Assembly: GCA_023441805.1 (NCBI GenBank) | Contig: JAEZNO010000014.1 | Coordinates: forward strand, 62,001 to 126,000 | Source: Bacteroidota bacterium | GTDB taxonomy: Bacteria; Bacteroidota; Bacteroidia; Bacteroidales; Lentimicrobiaceae | Direction of reading: 5' to 3' | DNA length: 64,000 nucleotides | In this document: piece after piece, positions 33,994-43,148 of the stretch | How positions within the stretch are numbered: the first letter of the stretch is position 1 | How the letters are laid out: each line of letters begins with the position of its first letter | Made by a program: the position numbers and the translations under genes | Notes under the pieces: model-generated | Told to the model about the DNA's origin: nothing | Databases searched by the model: none | What the model saw: the letters and a program-made list of their open reading frames with translations, nothing else

Positions 33994-34713
33994 CTAATCG
34001 GGTATTGACTCAATTATTAGCAAATCAGATGGTTGTGCTGCAATAATCCTAATATCCTCTCTAATCTCTGTCACCTCAATTGTATCACGAGATTTGATTT
34101 CTGTCTCCAAATTACTAAACCTGACATTTCCATTCAGAATAAATATCAGTAACTGATTTGCAGGGTCGTTTACCTTATATATCAGTGCAGAGTCAGGTGA
34201 CAGATTAATTCGAGAAATTCTTACTTCCTGATTAATCCACAATACATCCGAAATATAGTTAGGCTCTGCAATAATCTGCAGCTTGTTATTGCGTTCGGCT
34301 GTAGGGAACAATAACATTTGAATCCTTGGTTCTATCCCTTTAATTCTCGAATAAATCCATATTTGAATTAACTCGAGCTTCTCATCGAGTGATGGATTGC
34401 CAAAAGAATGATCAATACCTGAACCTGTTGAAACAGCCAGAACTTCGTCTATCCCCACAGTAGCTTTGAATCCATTTTCCGATCTATAAGCAAGACTTCC
34501 TCTGAGTGGTAACAAAATCACCTCAAGGTTCTTCTGATGATGGGGGCTGAAATAGCTGTCGGGTTCAATTATTTCATCATTTAGTACCCTTACAACTCCA
34601 AAATCCTCTCTAACAGGGTTAAAATAATCACCAAAGCTGAAGCAATGTTTCGACTTAAGCCACCCATAATCGTGTGATCCCCTTTCCTCGTTTTTATGAA
34701 TATTTATTTTCAT
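33994..34713 (-). CDS. Pirin family protein
   Basis: 239 residues with the bicupin shape of pirins: an opening segment with RGSHDYGWLKSKHCFSFGDYFNP, then the metal-site strand region YFSPHHQKNLEVILLPLRGSLAYRSENG and a second, shorter cupin. Pirins bind iron; some have quercetinase activity and others act as redox-linked regulators. The sequence gives no choice. A TAATTTTG -7 element lies at 34731-34738 on the minus strand. Confidence 0.85.
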   Translation of the reverse strand: MKINIHKNEERGSHDYGWLKSKHCFSFGDYFNPVREDFGVVRVLNDEIIEPDSYFSPHHQKNLEVILLPLRGSLAYRSENGFKATVGIDEVLAVSTGSGIDHSFGNPSLDEKLELIQIWIYSRIKGIEPRIQMLLFPTAERNNKLQIIAEPNYISDVLWINQEVRISRINLSPDSALIYKVNDPANQLLIFILNGNVRFSNLETEIKSRDTIEVTEIREDIRIIAAQPSDLLIIESIPD

Positions 34714-35220
34714 CTCAACCTCTTGTATGACAAAATTAAAAACTTTAGACTATCAGCATAAGCAGACTGACCTTATTGTGTATTAATATTAGAATATTGA
34801 AATAATGGAACATCGGAATAAAGAACAATATACTCATAATCAGTGAAATTCTTGATACCTGTAAGAATATTTATAATATGAAAAAAGAACCTCGTTGGGG
34901 TGAACTTATTATAGAAAAAAGATAATCCAGATTCAGAACCCAGGAGGGTGACATTATACGATAGGCAAAAGGATAAAGTCAAAAGCAGACGGTTATAGGG
35001 TTTTAGCTGAAATAAATCATCAGTGCCATAGAAGTACAGGTTAAGTATATGCTATGATGCATCAAAATAACCGTCCCATAAAGGGTTTTGCGTTAAAGAT
35101 TGGGTTTAAGAGTTTAACCCCCATCGGGTTTGAATGTGATACTGAGATTAAGAAATTGAAAACTGCTAATACCCTCATCCTAAAAAAAATGATGATGTTT
35201 AAAAAAAAATTCAGGTGAAA
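34714..35220. other. Intergenic region without a recognisable gene
   Basis: About 500 bases before the GTPase promoter with only short frames of poor composition. It holds a GAA-rich stretch (34790-34830) that could be a decayed short repeat, and an imperfect GGGTTTAA/TTTAACCC hairpin near 35101-35120. Nothing else identified. Confidence 0.6.
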
Positions 35221-35251
35221 TTTGCAATTGATATCAATCCTCCTATATTTG
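35221..35251 (+). promoter_or_regulatory. Strong promoter of the COG2403-type GTPase gene
   Basis: TTTG (35221-35224), exactly 19 bases, then TATATTTG (35244-35251). This is the best -33/-7 match in the window. The leader would be about 115 bases and contains a perfect GAAATAG-TT-CTATTTC hairpin (35330-35345) close to the start codon. Confidence 0.7.
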
Positions 35252-35372
35252 CAATGGTTTTTTTGCGGCAGGTTGCCGGTATTGGTCATCGCAAATTTCC
35301 CATTTCCCCGGGCCCGTGAAAGAGCTTAAGAAATAGTTCTATTTCACAACTTTAAAACTTTCACAAAAACCA

Positions 35373-36713
35373 ATGAAGAAAAATGTAATTATCATCGGAG
35401 CTGCCGGAAGGGATTTCCACAACTTCAACACTTACTTTCGCGGAAACGCAGACTACAATGTAGTAGCTTTTACAGCAGCTCAAATTCCTGACATTTTTGG
35501 TCGTAAGTATCCGAAAGAGCTAGCAGGTGAGGATTTGTATCCAAATGGAATTCCCATCTATGCCGAGCAGGATCTGACAAAACTTATTAAAGAGCACAAT
35601 GTAGATGATTGTGTATTCTCTTACTCTGATGTTCCCTATCCCCGTGTTATGAACATCAGCGCACTCGTCAATGCTTCAGGAGCTAATTTTATGTTATTGG
35701 GTCCAAGCGACACGATGATTAAGAGTACTAAACCCGTCATCGCTGTTGGTGCTACCCGTACAGGATGCGGTAAAAGTCAAACCAGCCGTCGCATTATTGA
35801 GATCCTTATGGAACTTGGACTTAAGGTTGTTGCTATCCGCCATCCGATGCCTTATGGTGATCTCAATGAACAAAAAGTTCAGCGTTTTGCTACTATAGAA
35901 GACCTTCATAAACACAAATGCACTATTGAAGAAATGGAAGAATATGAACCACACGTTGTTCGTGGTAATGTTATCTATGCAGGTGTTGATTATGAAGCTA
36001 TCGTAAGAGCAGCTGAAAATGATCCAAACGGTTGCGACGTTATTTTATGGGACGGTGGAAATAATGACTTCCCGTTCTATAAACCTGACCTGATGATTGG
36101 TGTTGCTGACCCACTCCGTCCAGGTGCTGAAGTTAGCTACTACCCCGGTGAGGTTGTTGCACGTATGTCAGACGTTATCGTAATCAATAAGATCGACAGT
36201 GCTTCTCTTGAAAATATCAATACTGTTAGAGCCAACATCGAAAAGATCAACCCTGACGCTATTGTTATTGACGGTGCATCACCACTTACAGTTGATAAAC
36301 CTGAATTAATTCGTGGAAAAAGAGTATTGGTTGTTGAAGATGGTCCAACTCTTACACACGGTGAAATGAAGATTGGTGCCGGTACTGTTGCTGCTCATAA
36401 GTATCATGCAGCTGAGCTGGTTGACCCACGTCCTTATGTAACAGGTAAACTTGCTGAAACTTTCGAAATTTATAAGAATATTGGTATACTGCTCCCTGCA
36501 ATGGGTTACGGTGAAGAACAAGTTAGAGACCTTGAGAAAACTATTGAAAACACTGAGTGCGATTCAGTTATCATCGGTACACCAATTGACCTTAACAGGG
36601 TTATTAAAATCAACAAGCCAACTGTCAAGGTTGGATATGATCTACAGGAGATCGGTACTCCGAATCTGGCAATGATCATAAACGATTTCGTAAAGAAGCA
36701 CAATTTGAAGTAA
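35373..36713 (+). CDS. Cyclic 2,3-diphosphoglycerate synthetase-like GTPase (COG2403)
   Basis: 446 residues. The N-terminal Rossmann-like domain (KKNVIIIGAAGRDFHNFNTYFRG) is followed by a P-loop domain with VGATRTGCGKSQTSRRI (about 125-141), CDVILWDGGNNDFPFYKPDLMI and a guanine-specifying-like VINKID. This is the layout of COG2403 predicted GTPases, related to archaeal cyclic 2,3-diphosphoglycerate synthetase. The bacterial role is unknown, so I do not assign the archaeal reaction. A strong promoter and a classical terminator bracket it, making it a single-gene unit. Confidence 0.85.
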   Translation: MKKNVIIIGAAGRDFHNFNTYFRGNADYNVVAFTAAQIPDIFGRKYPKELAGEDLYPNGIPIYAEQDLTKLIKEHNVDDCVFSYSDVPYPRVMNISALVNASGANFMLLGPSDTMIKSTKPVIAVGATRTGCGKSQTSRRIIEILMELGLKVVAIRHPMPYGDLNEQKVQRFATIEDLHKHKCTIEEMEEYEPHVVRGNVIYAGVDYEAIVRAAENDPNGCDVILWDGGNNDFPFYKPDLMIGVADPLRPGAEVSYYPGEVVARMSDVIVINKIDSASLENINTVRANIEKINPDAIVIDGASPLTVDKPELIRGKRVLVVEDGPTLTHGEMKIGAGTVAAHKYHAAELVDPRPYVTGKLAETFEIYKNIGILLPAMGYGEEQVRDLEKTIENTECDSVIIGTPIDLNRVIKINKPTVKVGYDLQEIGTPNLAMIINDFVKKHNLK

Positions 36714-36720
36714 AACAACA

Positions 36721-36750
36721 AAAGCTGCCCTAACCGGCAGCTTTTTTTTT
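36721..36750 (+). terminator. Rho-independent terminator of the GTPase gene
   Basis: AAGCTGCC (36722-36729) pairs with GGCAGCTT (36736-36743) across a 6-base loop, followed by a T run to 36750. It begins 8 bases after the stop codon. Confidence 0.92.
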
Positions 36751-36753
36751 AGT

Positions 36754-36761
36754 TAAATTTG
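36754..36761 (+). promoter_or_regulatory. -7 element of the pyrBI operon
   Basis: TAAATTTG lies directly after the preceding terminator and 35 bases before the pyrB ATG. No good -33 match because the region upstream is the terminator stem. Confidence 0.4.
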
Positions 36762-36796
36762 TATATAAGTCATTCATCCATCAAATCATAGCAAAA

Positions 36797-37705
36797 ATGA
36801 AAAACCGAAATCTGGTGTCAATAACTGATTTTTCAAAAGAAGAGTACATTAAAATACTTGATCTGGCCGAAGAGTTTGAGAAGAGTCCTAAGCAATCTAT
36901 ACTTGAAAAATACGTTGTGGCGACTCTCTTTTTCGAGCCATCAACACGTACAAGGTTAAGTTTTGAAAGTGCCGCCAACCAATTGGGAGCAAGGGTTATT
37001 GGCTTCTCCGACGCTACTAACTCAAGTGTTTCGAAGGGAGAATCACTCAAAGATACCATTATGACAGTGGCAAATTACAGTGATATAATCGTTATGCGTC
37101 ATCCACGTGAAGGAAGTGCACGTTTTGCCAGTGAAGTGTCAAAAGTGCCGGTTATTAATGCTGGTGACGGTGGCAATCAGCATCCTACGCAATGCTTACT
37201 CGATTTGTACTCCATCAGAAAAACACAAGGAAAACTTGATGGACTGAATATTGCATTTGTAGGAGATCTTAAATATGGCCGTACAGTCCATTCACTTGTC
37301 ATGGCTTTATGCAACTTTAACTCTACTTTCCATCTGGTATCTCCAATAGAACTGAAACTGCCAAGTTATGTGAAGATGCATATCAAGAATAATAATCTTA
37401 ACTACTTCCAATACACTGAGTTGAGCGATGTTATGGAAACTGTTGATATTGTTTATATGACCAGAATCCAGAAAGAGCGATTCTCCGATCCTATTGAATA
37501 TGAGAAAGTAAAGAATTCTTATATATTATCATCAGCTATGCTCAGTAACTGTAAGCCCAATATGCGTGTACTCCATCCATTGCCACGTGTTAACGAAATA
37601 AACGAAGACGTGGATGTAACTGATCAGGCTTATTATTTCCAACAGGCACTCAATGGTGTTTATGTAAGGCAAGCTCTACTGGCTTCTATTTTAGGTGTTA
37701 AATAA
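36797..37705 (+). CDS. pyrB: Aspartate carbamoyltransferase, catalytic subunit
   Basis: 302 residues. Condenses carbamoyl phosphate and aspartate, the committed step of pyrimidine synthesis. The carbamoyl-phosphate loop is EPSTRTRLSFE, followed by the SVSKGESLKDT loop and the NAGDGGNQHPTQCLLDLY region. The aspartate loop carries HPLPRVNEI. It is followed 17 bases later by pyrI, giving the class B (PyrB-PyrI) enzyme with allosteric control by nucleotides. Confidence 0.96.
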   Translation: MKNRNLVSITDFSKEEYIKILDLAEEFEKSPKQSILEKYVVATLFFEPSTRTRLSFESAANQLGARVIGFSDATNSSVSKGESLKDTIMTVANYSDIIVMRHPREGSARFASEVSKVPVINAGDGGNQHPTQCLLDLYSIRKTQGKLDGLNIAFVGDLKYGRTVHSLVMALCNFNSTFHLVSPIELKLPSYVKMHIKNNNLNYFQYTELSDVMETVDIVYMTRIQKERFSDPIEYEKVKNSYILSSAMLSNCKPNMRVLHPLPRVNEINEDVDVTDQAYYFQQALNGVYVRQALLASILGVK

Positions 37706-37722
37706 ATTGAAAAGAGAAAAAC

Positions 37723-38187
37723 ATGGAAAGCAATATAAGAAAAGAACTGGTTGTATCAGCTATTGAAAATGGTACCGTAATCGATCATATTCCTGCCAAG
37801 AGCTTGTTCAGGGTAGTTAAAATGCTTAATCTTGACCAGACTGAAGGACAAGTTACTATAGGATTTAACCTCGAAAGTAAGAAGTACGGTAAGAAGGGCA
37901 TCATCAAGGCTAGTGGTCAGTATTTTGAAAAGCGAGAAGCAAATAAAATTGCACTTATTGCACCAACAGCAACGCTAATTTCAATTAAGAATTACCAGGT
38001 GGTTGGAAAACAACAAGTTGAAATCCCTGACACGATTGAGCAGTTTGTTAAATGCGTGAATCCCAATTGCATTACAAACCATCAACAGGTTATGACACGT
38101 TTTACCGTAATTGATAAAGAAGATCTTAAACTTCAATGTCATTATTGTGAAAAGATTACCGGTAAGAACAATATAGAGATTCTATAA
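37723..38187 (+). CDS. pyrI: Aspartate carbamoyltransferase, regulatory subunit
   Basis: 154 residues. The N-terminal nucleotide-binding domain has VSAIENGTVIDHIPAKSLFRVVKML. The C-terminal zinc domain has the four cysteines in CVNPNCITN and CHYCEK. It carries feedback inhibition to the PyrB trimer. Normal length. Confidence 0.96.
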   Translation: MESNIRKELVVSAIENGTVIDHIPAKSLFRVVKMLNLDQTEGQVTIGFNLESKKYGKKGIIKASGQYFEKREANKIALIAPTATLISIKNYQVVGKQQVEIPDTIEQFVKCVNPNCITNHQQVMTRFTVIDKEDLKLQCHYCEKITGKNNIEIL

Positions 38188-38274
38188 GGGTTATATAAAT
38201 TACCGGATCAAGCTTCCTTCCCGAAAACAGGGGTTCTTATTAATTTGTTAAGTTTAGGACTATACCGGCTGACC

Positions 38275-38937
38275 ATGGCATCCTATATTCAGACTTTGAT
38301 CAATGAGGGCGAGCACCAGCGACTCGATTTTAAATTTGGAGTCAACGACTCCAAAAAGATTGCAAGATCGTTAGCTGCCTTTGCTAATACTGACGGAGGG
38401 AGACTTCTTTTGGGAGTAAAGGATAATGGTTCAATTGCAGGTGTACGCTCTGATGAAGAATTCTATATGATGGAAGCTGCTGCACAATTATATTGCAAAC
38501 CTCCTGTTACATTTGAAATCAACGAATGGGAGGAGGGTGGCAGAAATGTTCTTGAAGTAATTGTTAAGAAAAGCGACCAGCTGCATTCAGCTCCTGACAA
38601 GGATGGTATTTACCGTATCTTTATCAGGGTAGGTGACCAAAACTATACTGCCAATAGTGTTCTGCTGAAGGTGTGGAAAAAAGCAAAAAACACAGATGGT
38701 GTTAAGATTTCATACACCCATATTGAACATGCACTGATTCAATACCTTCAGGAAAACGATCGTATAACCCTAAGCTCTTTCAAAAAACTATCAGGATTAA
38801 ACGTTAAGCGTTGCGAGCATATACTTGCTGATTTCATTGTGCTTGATATTCTTAAAATGAATTATTCCGAATCGGGAGTATATTATACTCTCAATCCTGA
38901 TTTCAGATTAAATGAAAAAATTATCCGGCATCAATGA
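38275..38937 (+). CDS. AlbA_2 / Schlafen-type putative DNA-binding protein
   Basis: 220 residues from ATG 38275; a frame opening at TTG 38245 adds ten unlikely residues. Residues 1-125 form the AlbA_2 (divergent AAA-4) domain: EHQRLDFKFGVNDSKKIARSLAAFANTDGGRLLLGVKDNGSIAGV and a later KDGIYRIFIRVGDQNYTAN. The C-terminal 90 residues resemble a winged helix (RITLSSFKKLSGLNVKRCEHILADFI). Proteins of this type are often transcription regulators or nucleases; here it is short and no nuclease residues are evident. Stop and next ATG overlap by 4 bases. Confidence 0.85.
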   Translation: MASYIQTLINEGEHQRLDFKFGVNDSKKIARSLAAFANTDGGRLLLGVKDNGSIAGVRSDEEFYMMEAAAQLYCKPPVTFEINEWEEGGRNVLEVIVKKSDQLHSAPDKDGIYRIFIRVGDQNYTANSVLLKVWKKAKNTDGVKISYTHIEHALIQYLQENDRITLSSFKKLSGLNVKRCEHILADFIVLDILKMNYSESGVYYTLNPDFRLNEKIIRHQ

Positions 38938-39428
38938 AAACAATTGGATTGATCTCTGACACTCATTCTTTCATCCACCCTTCTGTAAGTGATTATCTTT
39001 TGAAGTGTGATGAGATTTGGCATGCCGGTGATTTGGGTGATATTGAAACTGCAAAGACTCTTGCTTCCATGAAACCATTTAAGGCAGTATATGGAAATAT
39101 TGACGATCAGACTGTAAGGAGCTTTTATCCTCTGTACCAGGATTTCATTTGTGAGGAGTTAAAAGTGCTAATGATTCATATCGGCGGATACCCCGGTAAA
39201 TACTCAAAAGAAGCCAAAGAGCTAATCAATGAACTAAAGCCCGGATTATTTATCTCCGGGCATTCTCATATCCTCAAAGTGGTTAACGATCCTAAGAATA
39301 ACCTGCTGCATCTTAACCCCGGAGCAGCCGGCAGAAGCGGTTTTCATAATCTTATTACGGCTATGAAATTTGTTGTTGATGGAAAGATAATCAGGGATCT
39401 TGAAATCCTTGAAGTAGATAAACACTAA
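38934..39428 (+). CDS. YfcE-like metallophosphoesterase
   Basis: 164 residues with all motifs of the small calcineurin-like phosphoesterases: LISDTHSFIH (D and H), HAGDLGD, YGNIDD (GNxD), and GHSHILK. Family members hydrolyse phosphodiesters with Mn or Ni; the cellular substrate is generally unknown. Coupled to the AlbA_2 gene by an ATGA overlap, which suggests common expression. Confidence 0.92.
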   Translation: MKTIGLISDTHSFIHPSVSDYLLKCDEIWHAGDLGDIETAKTLASMKPFKAVYGNIDDQTVRSFYPLYQDFICEELKVLMIHIGGYPGKYSKEAKELINELKPGLFISGHSHILKVVNDPKNNLLHLNPGAAGRSGFHNLITAMKFVVDGKIIRDLEILEVDKH

Positions 39429-39443
39429 GTCTTTACTAAAATA

Positions 39444-39920
39444 TTATCTCAAGCGGTTAGCTGATCTAACAAGCTTTTCATCCTTCATTATACCTCTGTT
39501 GGCAAGTACAAGCATCACAATTGCAATCAGAGAGATATAAATTCCAAAACTATCAGCATAATTTGCCTCGGCGGTTGTAGCCCTGCTAATTAATGGGGAA
39601 TAAACAAAGAATATCAGTGCAATGAGTATAATACTCATCAATATTGCCAGCTTTACTATCCTTGATTGGAGTATTCTCTTTTTGTAAAGGAAGATAGACA
39701 TCACTGTAATGGCAGCAATAATACCATTAAAAATCGCTAATGGGAGTATTAATGAATTACTTACGGGAGTATCAACTCCGGGTGTCAGAGTTTGAAGATG
39801 GGTGATATAGAACTTATTGTATGATAGGTCGGATAGAAAACTTGCTACTGGAAAGAAGTATAAAACAACAAGTGCCACAAAGGCAATGAATAGGTAGACT
39901 GATTGAATACGCTGTATCAT
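39444..39920 (-). CDS. DUF4293 family membrane protein
   Basis: 158 residues from ATG 39920. It begins MIQRIQSVYLFIAFVALVVLYFFPVA, the standard opening of Bacteroidota DUF4293 proteins, and has four membrane helices with a short periplasmic loop after the first. A frame from 39977 would run across a -7 element (TATATTTG at 39942-39949, minus strand), so the inner start is preferred. Function unknown. Confidence 0.85.
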   Translation of the reverse strand: MIQRIQSVYLFIAFVALVVLYFFPVASFLSDLSYNKFYITHLQTLTPGVDTPVSNSLILPLAIFNGIIAAITVMSIFLYKKRILQSRIVKLAILMSIILIALIFFVYSPLISRATTAEANYADSFGIYISLIAIVMLVLANRGIMKDEKLVRSANRLR

Positions 39921-40035
39921 GATTACTGATTTTAGGATTTGCAAATATAACAAACCAACCCGTATATAGCATTGCAACTTTTCACCAGTTGGTAACTTAG
40001 CCTGTCATAGTGTTATGAATATCTTTCAAAATAGA

Positions 40036-40043
40036 TACTTTTG
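40036..40043 (+). promoter_or_regulatory. -7 element just before the GT39-like gene
   Basis: TACTTTTG ends 5 bases before the ATG at 40049. As with the ParE/GyrB gene this implies an almost leaderless transcript if it is used. Confidence 0.4.
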
Positions 40044-40048
40044 CATTT

Positions 40049-41596
40049 ATGACAGAAGTTGAAGTACAGACTAAACAAAGTACATTAAGATATTCGGGCA
40101 AGATTCGTAAGATATTACTGGTTTTTCTGATCTTACAAATTTTCTTCTATCTCTTCAGCCTGTTTGGTCGTGCACCTGATATTGATGATGCATGGATTGG
40201 TGAGCATGCCTATTGGATGGCTAAGACAGGGCATGCAAAGTCAGAACTAATGAGAGGCTGGCAACAACAGGAAGAACGAATTCTCATCCATCACAAATTG
40301 ATGACTTTAACTGGTTATTCCGTCATTAAATTATTCGGGTTCTCACTCATTGCACTGAAATCAGTAAGTCTTCTATTCTTTGGATTATTCCTTTTGGCTT
40401 TTTACTATTTTACAAGAAAGCGGCATCAGGTACTCTCACAAACTCAATTCATCATTGCACTACTACTATTTTTTACTTTTCACTATACCTTCAAATTCTC
40501 CTTCATTTTCAGACCTGAGATGATAATCATGTTCTTCACTTTTATCAGCTTCATGCTGCTTAGTAAAGTGATCAACAGTACCAATCAGATTAGTAGAATA
40601 TCATCTTCAGGACTTTTGTTATTAGCAGGTATTTTGAGTGGCTTGTGTGGTGTAGCTCACCTGAACGGACTGGCCGTAGTACTGGCAGGTGGTTTACTCT
40701 TATTGGTTAACAGAAAATTAATGGCATTACCTATCTTTCTGCTGGGAAGTGTTATTAGTTTCAGCCTCTATTTTTATGACTTTTCAGCTGAATACGGTTT
40801 TACTTTTTGGAAACAGCAATTATTTCAGTCAGTGCTTGGAAATAACGGAGGAGCTACTGATGTGATAAGCTATATGGCAAATAGTTTCCTTAAAGAGCAT
40901 ATGCGTTTCTTCCATGATTTCAGCATAATTGGTTTCAGTCTCTTACTTATACTATCACTTCTGGTAGGATATAAGCATCTGAAGAAAGAGCATCAAACGA
41001 TGCTTCAATATACTCTGATCTTATGGTTGATGGTAGCATTTCTGTTCACACAAAAGTCGCGGCAATATATACTAATCTATCTTCCTTTCCTTGTGATCTG
41101 TATGAGTATAATAATTGATATGTTCATTAACAGGCGGGAGGAGCTAAGGAAGTGGATATTCAAACCTGTCGGCCGAATTCTATTCTATGTATTTGTTTTG
41201 CTGTTCATTGGAGGATCTGAAATCTTTAACATCAGGGTATTTAGCGAAAAATTCAATCCTGCCCTGAACAGACAATTCGTAAGTGAATATATTGGAAATG
41301 ATGTAGCAGATAAGAAGATTGTTGCTCCTATGGAGTTCATCTTTAATGAGATACTCTATTTTGAACGCATCCAGGGTGAACGGCTTTATACTTCCCTACA
41401 GCAAAGAGATTCAACAATATATGGTGAAGGGTTCTTCGCAAAGGCAGCTGGGTTTGGGGTGGATTATATACTTCTCTCAGGAGTCTATCGTGAAAACCTG
41501 GGAGTAAATAAACTTGATAAAAACACAATTTATTCCGGCTACAAGTTTGTGGTTGATAATGGAGAGTTGCGCCTCTACGAGCGGGTAAACTATTAA
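40049..41596 (+). CDS. GT39-like membrane glycosyltransferase
   Basis: 515 residues with about ten membrane helices. The first periplasmic loop has the acidic pair of GT-C enzymes (RAPDIDDAWIGEHAYWM), as in ArnT- and PMT-type proteins that take sugars from polyprenyl phosphate. A soluble C-terminal part (about 410-515) contains VAPMEFIFNEILYFERIQGERLYT. Single gene; substrate unknown. The alternative is another GT-C family (GT83 or GT87-like). Confidence 0.78.
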   Translation: MTEVEVQTKQSTLRYSGKIRKILLVFLILQIFFYLFSLFGRAPDIDDAWIGEHAYWMAKTGHAKSELMRGWQQQEERILIHHKLMTLTGYSVIKLFGFSLIALKSVSLLFFGLFLLAFYYFTRKRHQVLSQTQFIIALLLFFTFHYTFKFSFIFRPEMIIMFFTFISFMLLSKVINSTNQISRISSSGLLLLAGILSGLCGVAHLNGLAVVLAGGLLLLVNRKLMALPIFLLGSVISFSLYFYDFSAEYGFTFWKQQLFQSVLGNNGGATDVISYMANSFLKEHMRFFHDFSIIGFSLLLILSLLVGYKHLKKEHQTMLQYTLILWLMVAFLFTQKSRQYILIYLPFLVICMSIIIDMFINRREELRKWIFKPVGRILFYVFVLLFIGGSEIFNIRVFSEKFNPALNRQFVSEYIGNDVADKKIVAPMEFIFNEILYFERIQGERLYTSLQQRDSTIYGEGFFAKAAGFGVDYILLSGVYRENLGVNKLDKNTIYSGYKFVVDNGELRLYERVNY

Positions 41597-41650
41597 GTGA
41601 GAAAAGTATCTTTAAGTGAAAATTTGCTGACTATGTTGTTTTTCTGATCA

Positions 41651-42391
41651 CTATTTTTCTTCTTTGACCATCTTTTCAAGCTTCTTATCGAAATACTCTT
41701 CTGATTCAAGGTAGCCGCGTTTCCATATTTCTTTCTTTTCAGTCACTCCTTTATCGTTAAAGTGCATCCAGATACCATCCTTAAGATTATGAAGATAAGG
41801 TCCTGAAATGAAAACCCTGCCATTTGGATGGTAGAATGTAGCTAGCCCTTCAAGAAGTCCATTTTCATAAGTAGCCTTTGTTTTAATTCTGCCATCATAA
41901 AAGTACTGCAGCCAGGTGCCGTTTTTTACACCATTTGAATAAGGCATTTCTTCGAGCAATTCACCATTAGCATAGTAAGTTTTCCATGTGCCTTTAGGGA
42001 TGCCTTTATCATAGACCTCCTCAGCAATTACAACTGAATCCTGGTTGTAATACTTCCAAACACCATCTTTTTTCTCATTAAGATAGACCCCTTCAGAAAT
42101 CTTAATGCCATTATCATACAGGGTACTGTAGGTTCGCGTACCGTTTTCAGAGAATTCACTTATTGCTTTTACTTTACCGGTTGTATCATAATAGATAAAT
42201 TTCCCCTGAGGAATGTTATCTTTAAAGAAACCTTTATAAATGATATTGCCTTTACTATCTTTCTTTATCCAGGTGCCCTGTTTTTTACCGGTAGCATCGG
42301 CTACATTAATATTCTCCTGTGAATAACTAAGCATGCTAAAAAAAATAAAGAGAAAGAAAGTAAGTATTGTATTGAAAAGATTGAGTTTCAT
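41651..42391 (-). CDS. Secreted MORN-like (YwqK-type) repeat protein
   Basis: 246 residues from ATG 42391, which begins a signal peptide (KLNLFNTILTFFLFIFFSMLSYSQ). The rest is about eight repeats of the form G-x-W-x-x-Y-x-x-x-G-x-x-x-x-x-x-x-Y-x-x-G (for example DGVWKYYNQDSVVIAEEVYDKG and GTWKTYYANGELLEEMPYSNG). This is the MORN variant often labelled YwqK antitoxin, but nothing here suggests a toxin system. It is probably an envelope beta-repeat protein. Confidence 0.85.
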   Translation of the reverse strand: MKLNLFNTILTFFLFIFFSMLSYSQENINVADATGKKQGTWIKKDSKGNIIYKGFFKDNIPQGKFIYYDTTGKVKAISEFSENGTRTYSTLYDNGIKISEGVYLNEKKDGVWKYYNQDSVVIAEEVYDKGIPKGTWKTYYANGELLEEMPYSNGVKNGTWLQYFYDGRIKTKATYENGLLEGLATFYHPNGRVFISGPYLHNLKDGIWMHFNDKGVTEKKEIWKRGYLESEEYFDKKLEKMVKEEK

Positions 42392-42447
42392 TTTGTTATA
42401 TAACATTTACAAAACTTGCTGCAAGCGACTGATCTTAATCAGTTTTG

Positions 42448-42455
42448 TATATTTG
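42448..42455 (+). promoter_or_regulatory. -7 element upstream of recR
   Basis: TATATTTG lies 40 bases before the recR ATG. No -33 partner at the usual distance. Confidence 0.4.
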
Positions 42456-42495
42456 CCTGCAAAAATAATAAAAGTTAGACCAACAGCTGATAATT

Positions 42496-43110
42496 ATGAA
42501 TTCCTATCCCTCACGGTTGCTCGAAGAAGCGGTAAATGAACTTGTAAAGCTTCCGGGTATTGGCAAACGTACGGCTTTGCGTCTGGCACTATGGCTTCTG
42601 AAACAAGATCCTTCACGGGCACACTCTCTGGGTACTTCAGTTATCAACCTGCGCGATAATATCACTTATTGCAAAATCTGCCATAACATATCTGATAATG
42701 AGATATGCAATATTTGTGCCGACACGAAAAGAGATAACCACCTTGTTTGTGTTGTTGAGGATGTAAGAGATGTGATGGCTATTGAGAATACAAACCAGTT
42801 CCGTGGCGTTTATCACATCTTAGGTGGCATTATATCACCAATAGAAGGAATCGGCCCACAAGACATTAACATTGAATCGCTTATAAATAAAACCATTGAC
42901 GGAAGTATCAATGAAGTCATTATGGCTTTACCCTCCACAACTGAAGGTGATACTACTGCTTATTACATCTATAAAAAGATTAATGAACGAGTACCGATGA
43001 TTTCGTCAATATCAAGAGGTATCTCCATAGGGGATGATCTTGAATATACCGATGAAGTCACTCTTGGTAAGTCAATCAGAAACAGGGTGCCATTTGATTC
43101 AACGATTTAG
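42496..43110 (+). CDS. recR: Recombination protein RecR
   Basis: 204 residues. Helix-hairpin-helix (VKLPGIGKRTALRLALWLL), a four-cysteine zinc finger (CKICHNISDNEICNIC) and a TOPRIM domain (VCVVEDVRDVMAIE ... YHILGGIISPIEGIGP) occur in standard order. It acts with RecF (6219) and RecO in gap repair. It is followed by argS 38 bases later. Confidence 0.95.
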   Translation: MNSYPSRLLEEAVNELVKLPGIGKRTALRLALWLLKQDPSRAHSLGTSVINLRDNITYCKICHNISDNEICNICADTKRDNHLVCVVEDVRDVMAIENTNQFRGVYHILGGIISPIEGIGPQDINIESLINKTIDGSINEVIMALPSTTEGDTTAYYIYKKINERVPMISSISRGISIGDDLEYTDEVTLGKSIRNRVPFDSTI

Positions 43111-43148
43111 TAACTTTGCTCTCCAATTAATTTTTCCCATAATTTAAG

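Noticed and set aside
34790..34830. GAA-rich short repeat as a further array
   Set aside because: Spacing is irregular, there is no inverted partner arm, and only a few units are seen; cannot be separated from AT-rich background.
34773..34982. Minus-strand frame of about 70 codons in the pirin-GTPase gap
   Set aside because: Composition is poor (Phe/Tyr/Asn-rich), there is no promoter or family signal, and it overlaps a GAA-rich decayed stretch.
41651..42391. Toxin-antitoxin antitoxin (YwqK label)
   Set aside because: The protein has a signal peptide and MORN-like repeats, and no toxin gene lies beside it; the label is only a database habit.
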